DNA of 64,000 nt from Cloeon dipterum. Lineage: Eukaryota; Arthropoda; Insecta; Ephemeroptera; Baetidae. Position 1 is the first letter of the stretch. Each line of letters opens with the position of its first letter. The notes beneath the pieces were generated by a model. The model made no database searches and had not been told where the DNA came from. It saw only the letters and a list, made by a program, of their open reading frames with translations. Position numbers and translations under genes: made by a program. The DNA is taken from assembly GCF_949628265.1 (NCBI RefSeq), contig NC_088789.1, forward strand, positions 11,896,886-11,960,885, given 5' to 3'. Of this stretch, positions 33,801-47,552 are shown piece after piece.

Positions 33801-36800
33801 TTTTGTTCACTGCATGGTTTTCCTGGTATGTTTTTTATTTCAATTGTCAATCGGGACTGCGTGTTGTGAAAGAGGATTTTTTCCATGCGACTGGTAATTG
33901 AATTTCCACATGAGAGAGTGCACTCACTCGCTAACTCACTCAGTGCTGATATTACATTCAGGTTTTATGGAAAATAACCGTTCTGGTGATACTTTACAAC
34001 TGCTATACAAACCTAACGGAATATAATTTTGATTTCGAATTTGATGAATCACTTGTGATACTACACGCGATTCCGGGAAAAATCGAGTGTCGATTTTACA
34101 AACAATGCAATAATTTTCCCAACAAAATCCTCACCTGCTGGAATGATGTGGAAAACGCACGGGTGCTTCTGGAGGCCAAGTTCATTGCGGCCCCAACACA
34201 GCAGAGTGCCGTAATCCAGCTCGTTCATTGGCGTGTAGGTGGCCACGCTTTTGGCACGGTCCACCGACATGTGCGCCATCGGGATGTCCAGCGTCTCCGA
34301 GGTGTTGTTGAACTTCCAAATAAACTGGATGTCGGTTGGATTGGCATCCAAATTGCAAGTGATTTTGGCGCTCTCCTGACGCGCCACGCCGAACAAATCG
34401 GGCTGGTTGCTCTTGCACACCGGGATATCTGTCAGGTGGGAGGAGTTAAAATTGTAAAAGAGGCCATTTGAATTTCAAATTTGTTATTGCGTAATGAGAA
34501 GCAAAAACGAGCAGGAAAGTGCTACGCTAAAATCGGCTATGTTGTTCAAGCTGAGAGCGAATGATATTATTTTAACCACTTGCTGCGGAAATTCTATGAA
34601 ATCCTTTATTTGCAAATAAATAGAAAAAAAATGTTTGCCATCAAACACATTTGTACAACATGTACAAAATACCCGTTGTTTCAGTGCGTGCGTGCCACGT
34701 GAATTCTGCGTAATGAATGTTATAATTCCTCTGAGCATATCATGGAAAGCTTTTATTCATCGCGAGAAATTGCCGCGAATTTGTCACCGGATTTTGGCGA
34801 AGCGGACACTTTGAGGCCTCGCGGGACGATCCGAGGGGCGTCACTCAAATTGTGATTAAACTGCACTTTGTGGCGGCCACCGCGTGACGAGTTATTTATT
34901 CCACTGAGCAGTGTAAATTATCTGTCAGTGTCACGCCACCGTCATCTATCCTGGCAGCAGTGTTTAGCCTGTCTGATTAGCTGAGCGTGGCAAAAAGTGC
35001 CGTTTGGCTGGAATTGCACCGCCACTGATTTTAAGCCAAGCGGCAAATTTTATCAGCAGAATTAACAGAAATTCATTACGATTCCACGAAATGTCACTGA
35101 GCCGTTTAAAATCAAAGGGAAAGTTCATTAGAGCAGGGAATTGTCAGGACTCTTGAAAAGAAGCCATGTGCAATACAGAAGAAGAGCGGATCGGATTTCA
35201 ATTACGGAACTTTAGAAAACAACGGCATTTCTCAGAAAGTTGCTCGCATGCAAACACTGTTCAAAGATGGCAGAAATTTGAAATAAAGAACCGCAAGCTA
35301 TCGAGAGTTCGCATCAGAGAGCAGATAAGACCGGCAAAGCAGGAAGCAGCACAAAAGCAAACTTCTCGTCGAGCAGGCGCCGCTGGTGCGTCGCAATTTG
35401 CTCGGGCGTTCGTGTACAACAAACGCCGAGAAGTTTACTCTCTCGGTGGTGTCCCGCAATTAAATGAAAGCAAGCACACACACACACACACTACTCACAT
35501 TTGACGTCTAGGAAGACCGGATTGCTTTCGCCGTCGCCCTCCTGGTTGCTGCCCACGCAGGTGTAACGGCCGGCGTGCGCCCTCGTCACCGACTGCAGCA
35601 CCAGACTCTGATTGCTGACTATTATTCCGGCGCTGGCGTTGTTCACTAGAAGCTTGCCCTGGAACACAACGAGCTTTAACTAGGAACGCGGCATGCTGGA
35701 GTTGCGAGCACTCACGTTTTGACGCCAAGTAACTTTGTACACCCACGGGTTGGACTTGATGTTGCATTCAAAATAGACGTCGATGCCTTCACGTATTTGA
35801 GAGGCATTCAAATTACTTCCGAGTTCCAGGGTGACGAGCGGCACGTCTAGAAATAAATTTAATGCGCGTAAGAAGCGGCCGTTTTCTCTGTTCTTCCCTG
35901 CATCATCAATTGTGTTATTCATGCAGCAGCCATCCGAACGAGGCAGCCGCGGAGGCAACGACAGGAGGGAACAAGCGAGTTAGGCAGCACGAGAGGCGAG
36001 CGTGTCGAGCGGGGTGCATACTTATAGCAGCTGCAGGCGCTCCATCGATTTTGAAACAAGAGAATTCTACCATTCAACATTACTCGGGGGTATTTTTTGA
36101 AAGTGACGCCTTGTAGCCCTTGGAATTGAGTCAAGAAAAGAGAGCTCCGTTTCCGGACGGGGACACAAAACCGAAACTCGAAAAAACACGGAAAACGGCC
36201 GGGAAAATATCTCTTGTTGCTATAAGCTTTTGGTTCATTATAATTTTCATCAACGTGTTGGCTTAGGCGAACGAACTCGCTTTTGGTTTTCCGAGCACGA
36301 AGCTTGGACCGTTTTGCAAAATATACTGCAGTTCATTGGCCATTCCAGCCCTAATCTAATCATTGTGCAAATCCTCCAGGCCGCCGGCCGACCGCAACAA
36401 AAAAGGGCTGCCGCAAGGGACGAACTGCTGTAGCTATTTTGGGGGCGCGCACCACGTGTGCGGTGCCCAATAAAGCCTACTACTCACGGTGTATATCGAG
36501 TTTCCATCCATCCTCAAGTGCAGAGTTTTCGATGGCCGGATTAGAGCCTCTACAAGTGATCATTTTGCCGGCGTCTTCAAGCTGCGGTATGAACTTTAGA
36601 AAGCTGGTCGTGATGTTGCCGTCGGAGCTTGTCTGCAATCAAATGCGAAGAAACGTAAGTGAAATGCGATACTCAGTAGAGCACTAGAAAAGCGGAGAAA
36701 GGAAGCTCAGCAAATGAGCTCCAATTAAAATGTTGATTTCTTGCGTTTAAAATATTGATTGGGTGAAAACAGTAAAAAGAGGATTGATACGGAATGAACG

Positions 36801-39800
36801 GAGGCATTATCAGTGCCAGGAAAATCGTTTTATCTCCTGTTCAGTCATTAGAGGAAAGTGTGGAAAATAATTACAACCACCCAACATGTGTCATCAGTCG
36901 GCGTAATCTGGTTGGACACGAGAGCAGTCTGAGCCGAACAGATTTAAAAAAGAAACAGAGAAAGTGTCGACCGGCCTGCAGGCTGGAGGAGCGACAGTTA
37001 TTACTAGTGGGCCGAATGTTATTAGACAAGGCGTACACTGGGGGATAGCTGCACCGAGCAGATAACACACACACTCTCTCGTTCTCTGACTGAAATGACC
37101 GCCCGGTCTGCCGCCCACCCAGCTACTCAAACACTTTTTCCTCGGCGCTGCTCTAAATTCTGTTTTGAGAATCGGCCCGGCCGGCGGCGGGCTCTCGAGC
37201 TGATGAATTGCTGCGATTCCGGCTGCTCGCTGGCATGGGCGACAGACGGCGGCGCTTGCTTGTCTTTCTGCCGAGCTGCTGACCAGATTATCCAGCAGCG
37301 AGCCAGCGTGCGAGAGAGAAAGGACCCTCTAATCGTTTAATTGCGAGAGAAGAGATGGTCTAAAAGGGTTGACGAGGCTTACGATTCGGAAAAATCGAAA
37401 TTTTGCCCGAGGTTTTTATGTCCGTGTGTGCCGGGCGATAAAAGATTCAAGTGTCGGCGCGAAAATAGCCGCTGGCGTAAATAATTCAGGCTCGTCGCCA
37501 GCCTCTCTCGGGCTGTTAATTTCTCTGCGGTGGCAGGTCAAAGGGACAAATTAAATGACGGCGCGGCAGAGAAGCAGTAAAATTGCTGGCGTGAAAGATC
37601 GCATAATGCGAGGTCAGAGGGCCGTAAAAAGCGTATAAACAAACGGGTGGCGTCATCTCCAGCGCTTGATTTTGGCCGCGCGTGCTATCATCAGCCGGAT
37701 TATGACTGCACGAAATTCGTCGTTAACGACGCGTTAGCGGTTCCTTAAACGTCTTCAATTCACGCTTTTATTTGCGACCATCACGACGCAATTTGGAGTG
37801 GAGAAGGACTGGCACAATTAATTATCTTTTACAACCTCCGTCAGTTTGATTTACACAACTATGAAAACGTCCTTCTACAAAAAAGCAAAATCAGCCGGTT
37901 AATTAAGGTTCTTGCTTATGCAATTTACGGAATTGCTTTGGAAAGTTTCCTGGGAGCAAGTCAACTGAACAACTTTCCAAGAAACTTGACACTAAGCATC
38001 ACCACAAAAATATACAAAAGCGGTTTCCACTTTTTGAACCGCAGAGCACAATTCTTGGCAGACCTGCCGGCGGAGAGACTGGTGGGCACATTTTGCGAAT
38101 GACGGTCGACGTGTACACCAGGCCGGCACCCCCAGTGAAACTGTCGCTCACAGTCTGCTTGCCGAGTAAAACGTCAAGTGCTCACAACGGAACGCGTGGG
38201 CGGCGTGCGGCATTATTAAAATAGGTGGTGAGCGTGTGATGGATGGTGGCAGTTTCTATTTAATTTTTACCAGATCAAAGGTCATCACAGCGGTCGGTAA
38301 TCTTTCGACGGCCTCTATTTGCATGCGATAGGACGCTCTCAAAGGTTAATGTAGGAAAGAAAAACGTGCAAACGACAAAATATACAAAGCAACGTGTTTT
38401 CCTTTTGGTAAACTGCAAGTGGAGGCGAATTTCCTCTTGTATCTCATGTATATAGACTAAGACGTTTATTTTTAATCTAAATTTTAATTAGCTAAGAATC
38501 AACGCCAGGGACTCAGCTTAAGGAAAAATTAACGTTTTGAAAAGTCCCCAATGTGCTGGCGAAGAACCGGCGTAAGCCCTTGACGTTTGCATATTAAATT
38601 GCAGTGCCGGACAGGCGCCGGGTAAGAGAGCCCTCCATCATTCTGCAGATCAAATAAGAGCGGAAACTCACCCAGCGTTTGATGCCAAGTGTGTGCACAC
38701 ATTAATAGGGGCCATTCAGGCACCTGGACACTTTAATTTAAGGCTCGAGAGGATCGAGAGAAGAAAAGCGGATCTTGTGTCTGTAGCACGGGACACGGAC
38801 AGACTCGCGCGCACACTCACACACACGGCAGCAAACACACTTACACGGAAAGCGGCAAAAGGAAAACAAAATAAAGGCTGGTAAAAAGGTTTGTGCTTCT
38901 GTGTTGTTCGCTGTGTGGAGGATCAGCGGCACAAAGTATCAAAAGGATGGCATCAAACACAGGGAATGAATGATGATGATGAAAAACAGACAGCGCGATA
39001 GAACCACCGCTGCCCAGCGATGAATATTTATTGCCCATTACATGATGAATACGTGTGGACCGAGTGGATTTTGCCGCAGCTTAAGTTGTTTTCTTCAAAG
39101 GGCGCGCTGGGAAGAAACCACTTCCATATTACAGACGTCTCTTTCCTATTGGGACGAAGAGCAAATAACAGATGCATTCGCCTCCATGGTAAATGATAGT
39201 GTTGAATACAGTTTCGAATAAACCTTTTTAGATGCAAGATTTTTCAGAGGAAATGGCTTCATCCATATTAAAATCACAGAGCTTTTACTATACTCCAATA
39301 GGTTCGGTGTCTATTGATTTGTATTTTTTACTCTTCATTGAAAAGAAATCACAAATGTTATGTTGCAATTAAACATTACCAAAGACTTACAAATATATCA
39401 AACAAAATTAAAACAAATTGCTAATTTCATTAGTGAAAATTATTTATGATTTGATATTTTGACATTTTTGCAAATGCTCGGACGGCTGAGGAGATGTTAC
39501 AATGTTGTAACGATTATATGCACAAATTTAGTACTTTTCCAATTCCAATCGGTGTTTTTAGAAAAATTTTGCTTTCTTATTTCCAATTTCTGGCCGCATA
39601 ATAGCTCTATGACTGGACACCAAAGTCCCATTTTGATATTCAGACACTACATTCAAGTTAATGGAAGACAACACAATATGAGAAAAAACTAGGTTGCAAA
39701 GAAGCTAGGGCTAAATTAAAACCGCTCATTTTCATTAGTGAAAATTATTTATGATTTGATATTTTGACATTTTTGCAAATGCTCGGACGGCTGAGGAGAT

Positions 39801-42800
39801 GTTACAATGTTGTAACGATTATATGCACAAATTTAGTACTTTTCCAATTCCAATCGGTGTTTTTAGAAAAATTTTGCTTTCTTATTTCCAATTTCTGGCC
39901 GCATAATAGCTCTATGACTGGACACCAAAGTCCCATTTTGATATTCAGACACTACATTCAAGTTAATGGAAGACAACACAATATGAGAAAAAACTAGGTT
40001 GCAAAGAAGCTAGGGCTAAATTAAAACCGCTCATTTTTCCGGCACCGCACGCACACACAAAGAGGAAAAGCAAAATTTCAGCAGCCCTGCAACCATATAC
40101 GCACGCACACATCGCATAAAATTCCGGACGTGTGTCGTCATTACCAACTTTCATGTATGAATAAAATCCGGCAGCGCGCACCACGTAGACAGAATGCAAA
40201 AGAGTGCGAGGGCCGGCCGGGCCACAGGCATAATATGTATGTGCGGTCGCACCGAGTATGCGGCGAATATATTTCATCTATATAATATCCAAAAACAAGA
40301 CCATATGGCGAAACGTATTTACATAATTCCACGCCAGCCAGCCATCCATCCAACAGCCGGACAGAGGAAACATTTTGCCACCGCCGTCGCCGTCGCTTAA
40401 ATGATAAAAAACGCTGAAATTTGAATGAAAAAGAGGACACGATGCAAATATCCGTGCCGCCACTGCAGCCCTGCAAGGACCATGTAGCCAGTGGCTAGTC
40501 AGTACCGGAAAATGGATTTAATCGCGGCAAGGGGTGCAACTGGAGACGTCTGAGGTGCAGGCAGGTTATTCCCTCCAACGCTCTCTTCACTTACATGCTG
40601 CAGCTGAGTCAGAAAAAAGGGGTGTATATCTTCAAAAGGACGCCGGGGAGTTAAAAAAGCTGCCCCTCGGCGATAAATGGGGATATTATGAGGCGCTCGA
40701 CACTCGCTTACAATTCAAACTTATTTCGATTATAAACTGCATAACTTATTTTAACACGGAAGAAAATGCCTAAACGAGTCTTTTATGTTGGATTATAATG
40801 CAATAATTTAATTCAATCTAATTGAACAGACATAAAATACTCTGAAACATTTTACAAAGTACTGTAAAGAAGTGGTGAAACAACCCCCTCAATAAAATCC
40901 AAGTCGAAGTTTCAATTCGATGAATCTGCTGCCGCCGGAATAATTACATTATGATCGATAAGAAAAGGGAGAGGAACATAAATATGCTAATAATTTTGTG
41001 TTATTTTTCAGTTTCTATCATTAAAAAATTGGGAACCAAGAGCATTTGTTTTTATGCTTTTTTCAGGAAAAGGTAAAGTGCTTTTTTTGAGTGATATGAC
41101 GATTCATTTTATTTTGAATTACTTATTATGCATCGCTAATAATAAATTTTATCAAAATTATATGAAAAGTATTCGCTTTCAATGCAACTTTTCGATTTAT
41201 AATGTTTTTCTCCAAATCGAAACACGCGTGCATGAAAATTGTGAAAAATACAATGATAATACTGGAAACTATGATGGGACGTGTCCAAGCCATTGGCTAG
41301 TGATTTCAGCCAATTGCTCACTTGTTTGTCGTTGCTGGTGCAATAAAACGACGATCACCACGGAAGTCTGGTTGGGTGTTTAACTTTGTTTTAATTCTTT
41401 TCGGCGGAGCAAAAAGACGCACCAGCGCTGCGACACTAGTATAGGTCGAGTTGTGTGCTCTACTTGTTGTTGTTGTTGTTGCTGCTGGCCAGAGAGAGGA
41501 TCAGCAAAGTTAATATTGCAGGAGGCAAAGCTGTAAACACCCATCTGAGTCCAGGGATACAGGAGAGAAAGAAACGTCGGCCGCCGCCGCCGCGAGGTAA
41601 TGAAGCAATAAAAGTTGGAAATTTGTCACCCGATGTGTGCGCGTTTCTCCCTCACTCCGACTTTTCTCTCTGACCGAACGAACTGCTTTTGATCGGACAG
41701 AAACAATTAGCGCGAGTTCAAGGAACACCGGTCGATTCGCTGGCTGGTCACGACGCATGTTCTCCTTTTTGCCGTCTTTTTTTCTTCTTGGACCCGGGGC
41801 AAACGGCATTTGAAAATGGCAGGATCACGACGACAAATTACAAGGCTTGCGAAGGCGGAGGATCAAGCCTGGGATTACTTTTGGATAAAAACTGAAATAA
41901 AGGACGAGGATTTGGTTCGGATGGAAACACGAGGAGCAGTGCCACGCACACGAGTCAGCCAGCGACCTTTTCAAATTTCGTACCACCAAAGGATTTTGTA
42001 AGTAGGCCAATGTTTTGCGACGATCAAAACAAGAGGCGGAATGTTGAATTAGGATTCGCTCAAGATGCAAATTGAATGAGGCGCTAGAAAAAGGCTTCAT
42101 TTTGCATTCTAGCCCATTGAATTGGATTCTCATGCAATATGTTAGCATTGTACTCATACGTATTTCTTGCTAAATTATTTGTTTTTGAAGCCCTAAATTT
42201 CGTAAAAAATAGCAAAGTAAATACCAAAGACTTAAAGAAATTACATTTTGATTTTTGATTTTCATAAAGTAGTTTCGAAGTTTGATTCATCATAAAACTT
42301 AACTCAAGTTGTTGCCAATTTCAACACCTCGACTTGTTTGAGCATCGACAAAATAACCGCTCTCTTACTTAGCTCCCAAAAGGCAGAATCACTTGAGTTT
42401 CTTCCAATTTTTCAGGTGCGAATATTTTCGAAATGAAGTTGGAGCAGCACGAAATGCTCATTTGGGACCAAAAAGCGTGAGTGCGTTAGCAATTTCTTGG
42501 TGTGGGTCTCGGCTACATGCTTTCCTCTTTAAACGGAAAGAGCGTTGCTAGCTGGCACTCGACAACTCCACTTGCGCGAGGGTATTAGAGGCAAAACGAG
42601 CAGAGGAATCAACAGCAACCAGCAGCTTTTGCAGCGGCAAGCAGCGTAATTAGAATTTAGTGCCCGGAATTAAAAGAAAGTTTATTGCCCGTGGGGATTA
42701 GGTTCGAAATAAAGATGTAATCTGGTGCATCACATTAATTCGCACGTGCACACCGCCACGCCACTACTTGTAATCCGCACTCGGCAATAATAATTTGCCC

Positions 42801-45800
42801 CAGCATTCCGTTCGAATAATTAAACATGCAGTGACAGGCAGCGCTGTCGCGTGTGTGGACGGACTGTCACCCTCGCATGCTGCTCATCATTAGCGCGTGC
42901 AGGTTCAGGTACCATGCATATTACATGAATCAAATACATCAACGTTTGCGTGGCCACCGTTTGCTCTCACTTTCCATTTCCGGTGAAAGGTTAATCACGC
43001 TTGACGCCCTCTAGCGACACCTTAAAAGGGATGATAAATAAAAGCGGCGACGCGTATTAGACGTGTTGTTTATCAGGCGCGTTTCTCCCGCGGCGGAGAA
43101 CAATGCATAACAGCCGGCGACGGGCCACTTAAAGCTTGTTAATATTTCAGACGCTCACCGCACCATCCATTAACTTGCACCACTGAATTTTAAATGAACA
43201 AATGGAAATCAGGCTTAAATTAAAATTCTGCAAACAGTTTTAAATTCAAATTTTGCCAGTAGGATTAAAAATTAAGTATATTGTGATACCACTCTTCAGA
43301 GCAGAATGGAGAATGATTTACGATTTTAAGTAAACTTAAATCATAACTATGGTAAGGAATTATAAGATTTTTTTTAATATTTCTGACGGTTTTTCTCTTT
43401 TATCTTAGAGGTTTTGATGCCAATAAAGAGGTTTGAAACTTTCGGTTCTTAGTATGAATCTTCTTCCCTTCGACTGATAAAATATGTTTGAAATGTTCTT
43501 TGAAATCATCTTTGCAAAGCGAAACTTATTTATCAACTTTCTGTTTCCGATTAAAAACAAACGATGATAATTCTGCAAAACATCAGCATAAATATACCTA
43601 CTGCACATCAAATAAAACTTCTACACGATTGAGCTATATCAAAAACCATCCAGTTTAAATTCAGTAGCACGTACTAAAATTTGTGTTTTAGCACTTATTG
43701 GCGCAACTGAGTTGTGTAACATAAAAACGACGACCGATATAAAATATACAATGCATTTATAGATAATTGATACATCATTGTAATCAATTGCAGCAAACAA
43801 CGACCGAAAAGCAACTCCCGGCTAGCATAACTAATGGGCCAATTTAATTAGCCGTTAGAGCAAAATCACAACTATAAACGAGCAATACGCACGTTGTGTT
43901 CAAACAAAGCAGCGGCTGCTTGAAAATACGCTCATCAACGATTGGCCGTGTCGGTGGGAATCAATAATACGGCCTCGCGCGCGTATTAATGACCAAGCAG
44001 GAGAAGCAGCGCGTTGTCCGATAGCGATAAATAAAAGCTTTTATTATTATTATGATCAGCCAACCGTCGGCGAAAGTGTGCAGTGGGCCTGAAGTGCGAG
44101 CGAAAATCCGCCAGCAGTGATACGTTTGTCGGCTGCTGTGCCGGAAATTAAGTGTTGAGAGGTCGGATTGATTAATAGTGGCTTCAACCTTTGTCTATTG
44201 ATCCGGCCCGCCGCCGCCGGACTGAGTGTGTTTGCGCCTAATTCGAGTACCGTGCATGCATGGCACACACTCAAGCACGACCCGGCCCGAATAATACACG
44301 TGCGTGCGGTGATAAAACGCTTTCGGCGCGCAAAAAATATTATTAATGACCGTCGAGCTTGCTTTTTGTCACGACCTTTGAATTTGAGCCGCCAAGGCAG
44401 AGGTGCTGCTTCCGACGGCTGCTGCTCCATGGCGCAGCACGAAGAGCACAGTCGCAAATTGAAATTCCCGGAAAGCTGCTTCACAGTGGTTGGCACAAAG
44501 CATTGCTTGTTTGCACTACTATAATCTTTACCATGCGATGAAATTTTTCCCGAAAAAAGTGCTCAACTAAACCCTACCGGCAATCTCGAGAACGCCAAGA
44601 TCCTTTTTTGTGTTCCCATGCTTTTTCCCGTGAGGTCTGGGCTATTAATTGTTTTTTATCCACCATGTTCTTAAAAGATTTTCCTAATTTTATTATATTT
44701 CATTTCCCGGAGATATTAGTTATAACCCTACATTTTTGCACTCAAGATGTTCATGGATTTTACCTGCGTGGCTGGAAATAATGGCGAAAAATTGAAGCTA
44801 AGCGATATCATTTTTGCATATTTCTTTTTTGCCTTTGCTCTGCTCGCTTCAGTGATGCCACCGCGCATAGCTTCTCTTTTTTCACCTTGCTTGAGCCTAA
44901 CTTTTCTTATCGGCACAGCCATTACGGCATGGATCTAATTTTAATATTAAAATTGCCTCCGCCTCTCTCCTTCTATTTAAAATAAACTTCTCAATTTCAC
45001 ATAGCGAACTTTTGCAAAAGAATAATAAGCGGCTGGCTGGCTGCTTTTGCGGTCGGATAGAAGCGTGCATTCGGAGCGGCTGCTTCCTTTTCCCCTGACT
45101 GTCCATATCGTTAGAAAAAGAGCGAAACCAAGTTAGTGCAAACTTTTTCTACCAGACAGCATGCTCGTTTTCAATAAAAGCCTCACGCGCAGTGTTTTGT
45201 ATTATACCATATGCTTTGGGACGTGCATGCACTCTGAAACTTCAATCGCTTTCAGTGCCACTGCAATGCTTGAGTTTTAAAATAAACAATGCATATAGTA
45301 TTAGATCCATTTCAAGAGTTCGTGTTAAGTGCCTTGCGGACAATTCAGGCTTTGGGAAAGTTTGCAAAAAAATGAACACTAGTACCGTAATTAATAAGTT
45401 CTAGTCGTTTTTCCTGATTTTAGACATTCCTGACAAAAATGTATACATACTTTATTTAAAAAAAAAATATTTTACTTAGGAAAATTGAAAGTTGAGTGAA
45501 TTTAATAGTGTGATTTGTCAGCTTCAAGGAAGGCTCGTATTTATTTCACCCGATCGTAAATTCAAAGCAAATAATCCACGAAGCATCTCAAGCTTGCCAA
45601 GAAAATGGAAGGGAACCGCGATACGCGACAGGCGTGCAACGGTCTTCCGCCGGCTTTGAGAAGCGCCCAGGCATGCGAACGAAAATGGGCAGTTTTCCAC
45701 ACCAAGCCGACCACTTATTGATTTCGCACGAGCCTCGGCGCGAGATAAAAGTTTGGCTGGCAGAAATAATAATGATGCGCACCCATGGAGGGGTGCAGAC

Positions 45801-47552
45801 AAAACTTCTCAAAGATCCAATCAAGCGGAAAATTGAATTAAATCGTGCTTCCTGCCTTCGCGCTTCGCACAGGCTGAAAATGTGAGCGAATGAACAGGAC
45901 CCATATTAATTTGAAACGGTGTTTGGCTCACAGAAGCTCGCCCTATTTCCTCACTGCCCTTTTAGTCGTGTAGCTAGCTGCCACGAGAAATCCGATGTTT
46001 GTTTATTTTTTGCGTGATAAACCCCGATCCAGCAACGGTTTCATCAGTGTGCCATTGTAAGGTGGATTACTCCGTGCTGGTTCAGAGTGTTACTGCACAT
46101 ACACCCTCACACAACCGGGGTGCATGATCATCTGGTTGAATAACAACCTCAATCCATAATTCCACAAAAGCAGCTGCACCAAGTAAAGCGAAACACCGGT
46201 GCACGGATAGATTCGTATAGCAGCTTGGTCGCTGCGCGTCGCATCATAAACTAAACTCTAAAAACGAGCTTAAGCTCTACTTGCAGATAAACTGGATAAT
46301 CCTACATTTGTGTAATGTATTCTATTACTTCCCCTGAACAAAAAACACATAAGAATTACTCAATGGAAATGTGGTTGGAAGCGTTACTCGAGACCTCTAA
46401 CAAAACGTTGGCTAAAATTCCAACAATAGTAGCTGAAGGACATGGAAGGATTAGAGCAGACTCCAATACTCATATTGATCGTTTGAAAATAGGGCAGACA
46501 GTGTAAGTGGTGCATATCGGGCCTTATGGGAAAATAATGAGAAGTGTTCATTGACAGGAGAGCAAACGTCGACAAGATGTTGTTGCAGTTAAATAGCACA
46601 AAGTATAAATATTAATTCTCCCCACTTGACATGTATCCTCACCCATTGCGCCCTCGAGATAATAAGTAGGTGGTATTCACTTGTAACTGGTTAAAAGGAA
46701 TTAGTAAATGAGCGTCGTCATCTTCTTTCAATTTTTGTAAAAAAATTACACAAGAAATGAAACGAAAAAATAACAAATTATACGCCTTCCTCCGTGTATG
46801 TATTTTTATTTACAATTTTGTTGGCTGGAAACTAACATGGGAAAAATATATACTTCAAAACACGTGGCTATTAAAAACTCTTGATTTGGCAGTAGCAGCC
46901 TTCAGCACTACACACATAATTTTTTCATATAAATTTTTCGTTGTTAAAAGGAAGCTGAATTTTACTCTATGAAATAGCGTCTATAATGAAAGATAAATAT
47001 TTGGGATTTTAATTAAGAGGGAGTTTTTTTCGCAGGGAGAATGAGTGGCGGGCATTCACATGATTTCATTGATAGCTTTTTTTTATTTTGCCCAGCAATG
47101 ATTGCAGTTTATCGTTTTCAACGACCGCAGTGATTCAAAATTTCCTGCAGCTAATCTTGCGTCGAAATTGTATTTATTTGTGGCCTTAGGGGTCAAAACA
47201 GTGACTTCCCAGTATGAAAATTTGCCCTATAATGTTTTTTTATAACAAATTTCGATCTTAGCTTCCAATCATTAGTCCACGCTGAGAAGAGCCATTTGCA
47301 AATTATTTTCTTTACTATTATAGATTTTTGTTTTAAATTTAAGTGAACCTTATCTATGTCTTACCTGAGTTTCAATAGTAAAAAATTGAAAGTTACTTAC
47401 TTCTTTTCTCGTGTCCCTGAGTGGCACGCTGGCCTTCCACCAGCTGATGTCGGCGGTCGGCCGAGAGCCGACGCACTGGCATTCCAATTCGAACGTGTTG
47501 TCCGCCGAGAGAGGCCTATTTTGTCCGACCAGCTCGACGGAGAGGGGCCGCA
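30863..47552 (-). CDS. Sidestep-family Ig/FN3 transmembrane receptor (5' exons outside window)
   Basis: Ten exons: 47552-47401 and 36632-36488 (Ig3), 35846-35716 and 35658-35499 (Ig4), 34428-34135 (Ig5), 33681-33385 (FN3), 33093-32746 (transmembrane), 32536-32367, 32090-31773 and 30946-30863 (tail). Phases agree, giving about 699 codons. Hallmarks of the arthropod Sidestep family are [16 protein letters not shown] at the start of Ig3, DVKYIPVC between Ig4 and Ig5, [18 protein letters not shown] in Ig5, [11 protein letters not shown] opening FN3, and KNPDIIP in the tail. The membrane span is [20 protein letters not shown]. Sidestep proteins are ligands or receptors for Beat proteins in motor-axon guidance and synaptic partner choice. 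Ig1, Ig2 and the signal peptide must lie past 64,000. Which of the several paralogues this is cannot be told here. An alternative end at 31767 is described separately. Confidence 0.9.
31767..31773 (-). other. Alternative stop inside the last Sidestep donor
   Basis: On the minus strand the exon ends ...GAGAGCACG followed by GTATAG. Spliced, the frame continues into 30946-30863 and ends ...VVTTTRF. Unspliced, GTA TAG reads Val-stop and the protein ends ...RESTV. A reverse AATAAA at 31060-31055 inside this intron could supply a poly(A) site for the unspliced form. Confidence 0.6.
35475..35492. repeat. (CA)n microsatellite next to a splice donor
   Basis: About nine CA units. On the transcribed minus strand this is (TG)n, starting eight bases after the Ig4 exon boundary. 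Confidence 0.85.
39425..40034. repeat. 305-bp direct tandem duplication
   Basis: Two units, about 39425-39729 and 39730-40034, appear identical over the whole length by eye. The second copy repeats every base from TTTCATTAGTGAAAAT to AAAACCGCTCATT with an exact 305-bp offset. The 77-codon ORFs in each copy are therefore the same sequence and not evidence of genes. Confidence 0.93.
47094..47155. repeat. Dispersed repeat copy A
   Basis: The block AGCAATGATTGCAGTTTATC... with CAACGACC and TCCTGCA resembles 52747-52808 in the same orientation, about 80% identical by eye with small gaps. Confidence 0.6.

Larger units (their letters stand above)
36633..47400. other. 10.8-kb intron of the Sidestep-family gene
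   Basis: Bounded by the Ig3a donor (47400) and Ig3b acceptor (36633). Base composition alternates between AT-rich and CpG-containing blocks. It includes a 305-bp tandem duplication, a short GTT/GCT-rich tract (41462-41485), a perfect palindrome GTCGTTAACGAC near 37720 and one copy of a dispersed repeat (47094-47155). No ORF in it has splice context or domain likeness. It probably holds regulatory sequence; this is inference. Confidence 0.6.

Noticed and set aside
39459-39997. Two identical 77-aa ORFs as a duplicated gene pair
   Set aside because: Identity is explained by the 305-bp tandem duplication of non-coding DNA; no start or splice context.
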